Source of the DNA: Bifidobacterium mizhiense
GTDB taxonomy: Bacteria; Actinomycetota; Actinomycetes; Actinomycetales; Bifidobacteriaceae
Reading direction: 5' to 3'
DNA length: 64,000 nt
Assembly: GCF_020884755.1 (NCBI RefSeq)
Contig: NZ_BPWE01000001.1
Span: 124,001-188,000 of the forward strand
Shown: positions 63,627 through 64,000 of the stretch, in pieces
Layout: the number at the start of each line of letters is the position of its first letter
Position numbering within the stretch: position 1 is the first letter of the stretch
Made by a program: the position numbers and the translations under genes
The notes under the pieces: generated by a model
Database searches by the model: none
What the model saw: the letters and a program-made list of their open reading frames with translations, nothing else
Told to the model about the DNA's origin: nothing

Positions 63627-64000
63627 CTACTTGCCGGCCCGACGCTCAAGTGCGCCCAGGGCCTTCTTTCCTCTGCGAACCAGGGCGAAGCGCCCATGCA
63701 GAAAGTCCTTGTTCTCCAAAACCTGATCCGGATCCTCGACCCGCTGGTTATTCAGGTAGAAACCGCCCGATGCCACAGTCTTGCGCGCCTCGGAGACCGA
63801 ACGGAAGAGTCCGGCCGCAACACCGGCTTCCACCAGACGCTGGCCCTCGCTGGCTGCGGGCAGAGCTCGCCCGCCTTGTCCATCATCGACCTTGAGGCCG
63901 TCGAGTGCGGAATCCAGCACATCCTCGTCCAGCTCCTCCAGGGTCTTGCCACGACCGAAGAGGGCACCCGAGGCATCGATGGCCCCTTGGGCGGCATGCT
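63627..64000 (-). CDS. tyrS: tyrosyl-tRNA synthetase, C-terminal part
   Basis: Open from the window edge to a stop at 63627: [20 protein letters not shown], then [20 protein letters not shown] and NNQRVEDPD to the basic C-terminus. This is the S4 tRNA-binding domain and preceding linker of bacterial TyrRS. The catalytic part lies outside the window. Confidence 0.9.
   Translation of the reverse strand, partial: HAAQGAIDASGALFGRGKTLEELDEDVLDSALDGLKVDDGQGGRALPAASEGQRLVEAGVAAGLFRSVSEARKTVASGGFYLNNQRVEDPDQVLENKDFLHGRFALVRRGKKALGALERRAGK

Overview
The window is high-GC actinobacterial DNA that reads as a Bifidobacterium chromosome, probably from an insect-gut (B. asteroides-like) lineage. This rests on the gene set and protein style (YchF-ProC-Pip, YraN-ComM-DprA, a soluble SdhAB pair, the TyrRS-to-TlyA cluster, FtsX-type ABC pairs). 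No database comparison was possible, so genus is a fairly confident inference and species is not.

Layout. 1-4564: minus-strand housekeeping genes (partial membrane protein, alpha/beta hydrolase, ychF, proC, proline iminopeptidase). 4598-16150: the outstanding feature, three tandem paralogous genes for very large secreted, wall-anchored proteins built from two beta-propellers (RCC1 type), InlB-type B-repeats and a C-terminal LPxAG sorting signal. In each gene a run of 11-12 G separates the signal peptide from the body of the protein, and as sequenced all three are out of frame (OFF). The run ends in an identical hairpin in each copy. 16389-18590: LacI regulator with palindromic operator, and ribokinase. 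19201-30629: unusual fused histidine kinase, LuxR-type response regulator and two paralogous FtsX/ATPase ABC transporters. 30825-35262: O-acetylhomoserine sulfhydrylase, pyridoxal kinase, a TetR regulator with paired operators and a multispanning membrane protein. 35868-39815: yraN-comM-dprA, overlapped by a convergent alkyltransferase-like gene. 40154-46462: SdhA/SdhB without membrane anchor genes, O-methyltransferase, LOG-family protein and a membrane-tethered DnaQ-like exonuclease.

46463-59100 is a lower-GC, gene-poor accessory region: lipoproteins, a membrane XRE regulator, a nucleoside hydrolase/MFS/LacI cassette, a frameshifted HNH endonuclease, a decayed second copy of a 66-aa basic protein, a split unknown gene and an Ltp-type lipoprotein of the family known for phage superinfection exclusion. 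It ends at a tRNA-Arg(ACG). 59284-64000 returns to core genes on the minus strand: tlyA, a small acidic protein, a HAD phosphatase, a 708-aa Arg/Gly/Asp-rich TPR protein and the 3' end of tyrS.

Functionally, the region pairs a probable switchable surface-protein locus with envelope-stress-like signalling and transport, and with a decaying mobile segment that still carries a candidate phage-exclusion gene. All computational confirmations (homology search, read-level tract counting, structure prediction) remain to be done.
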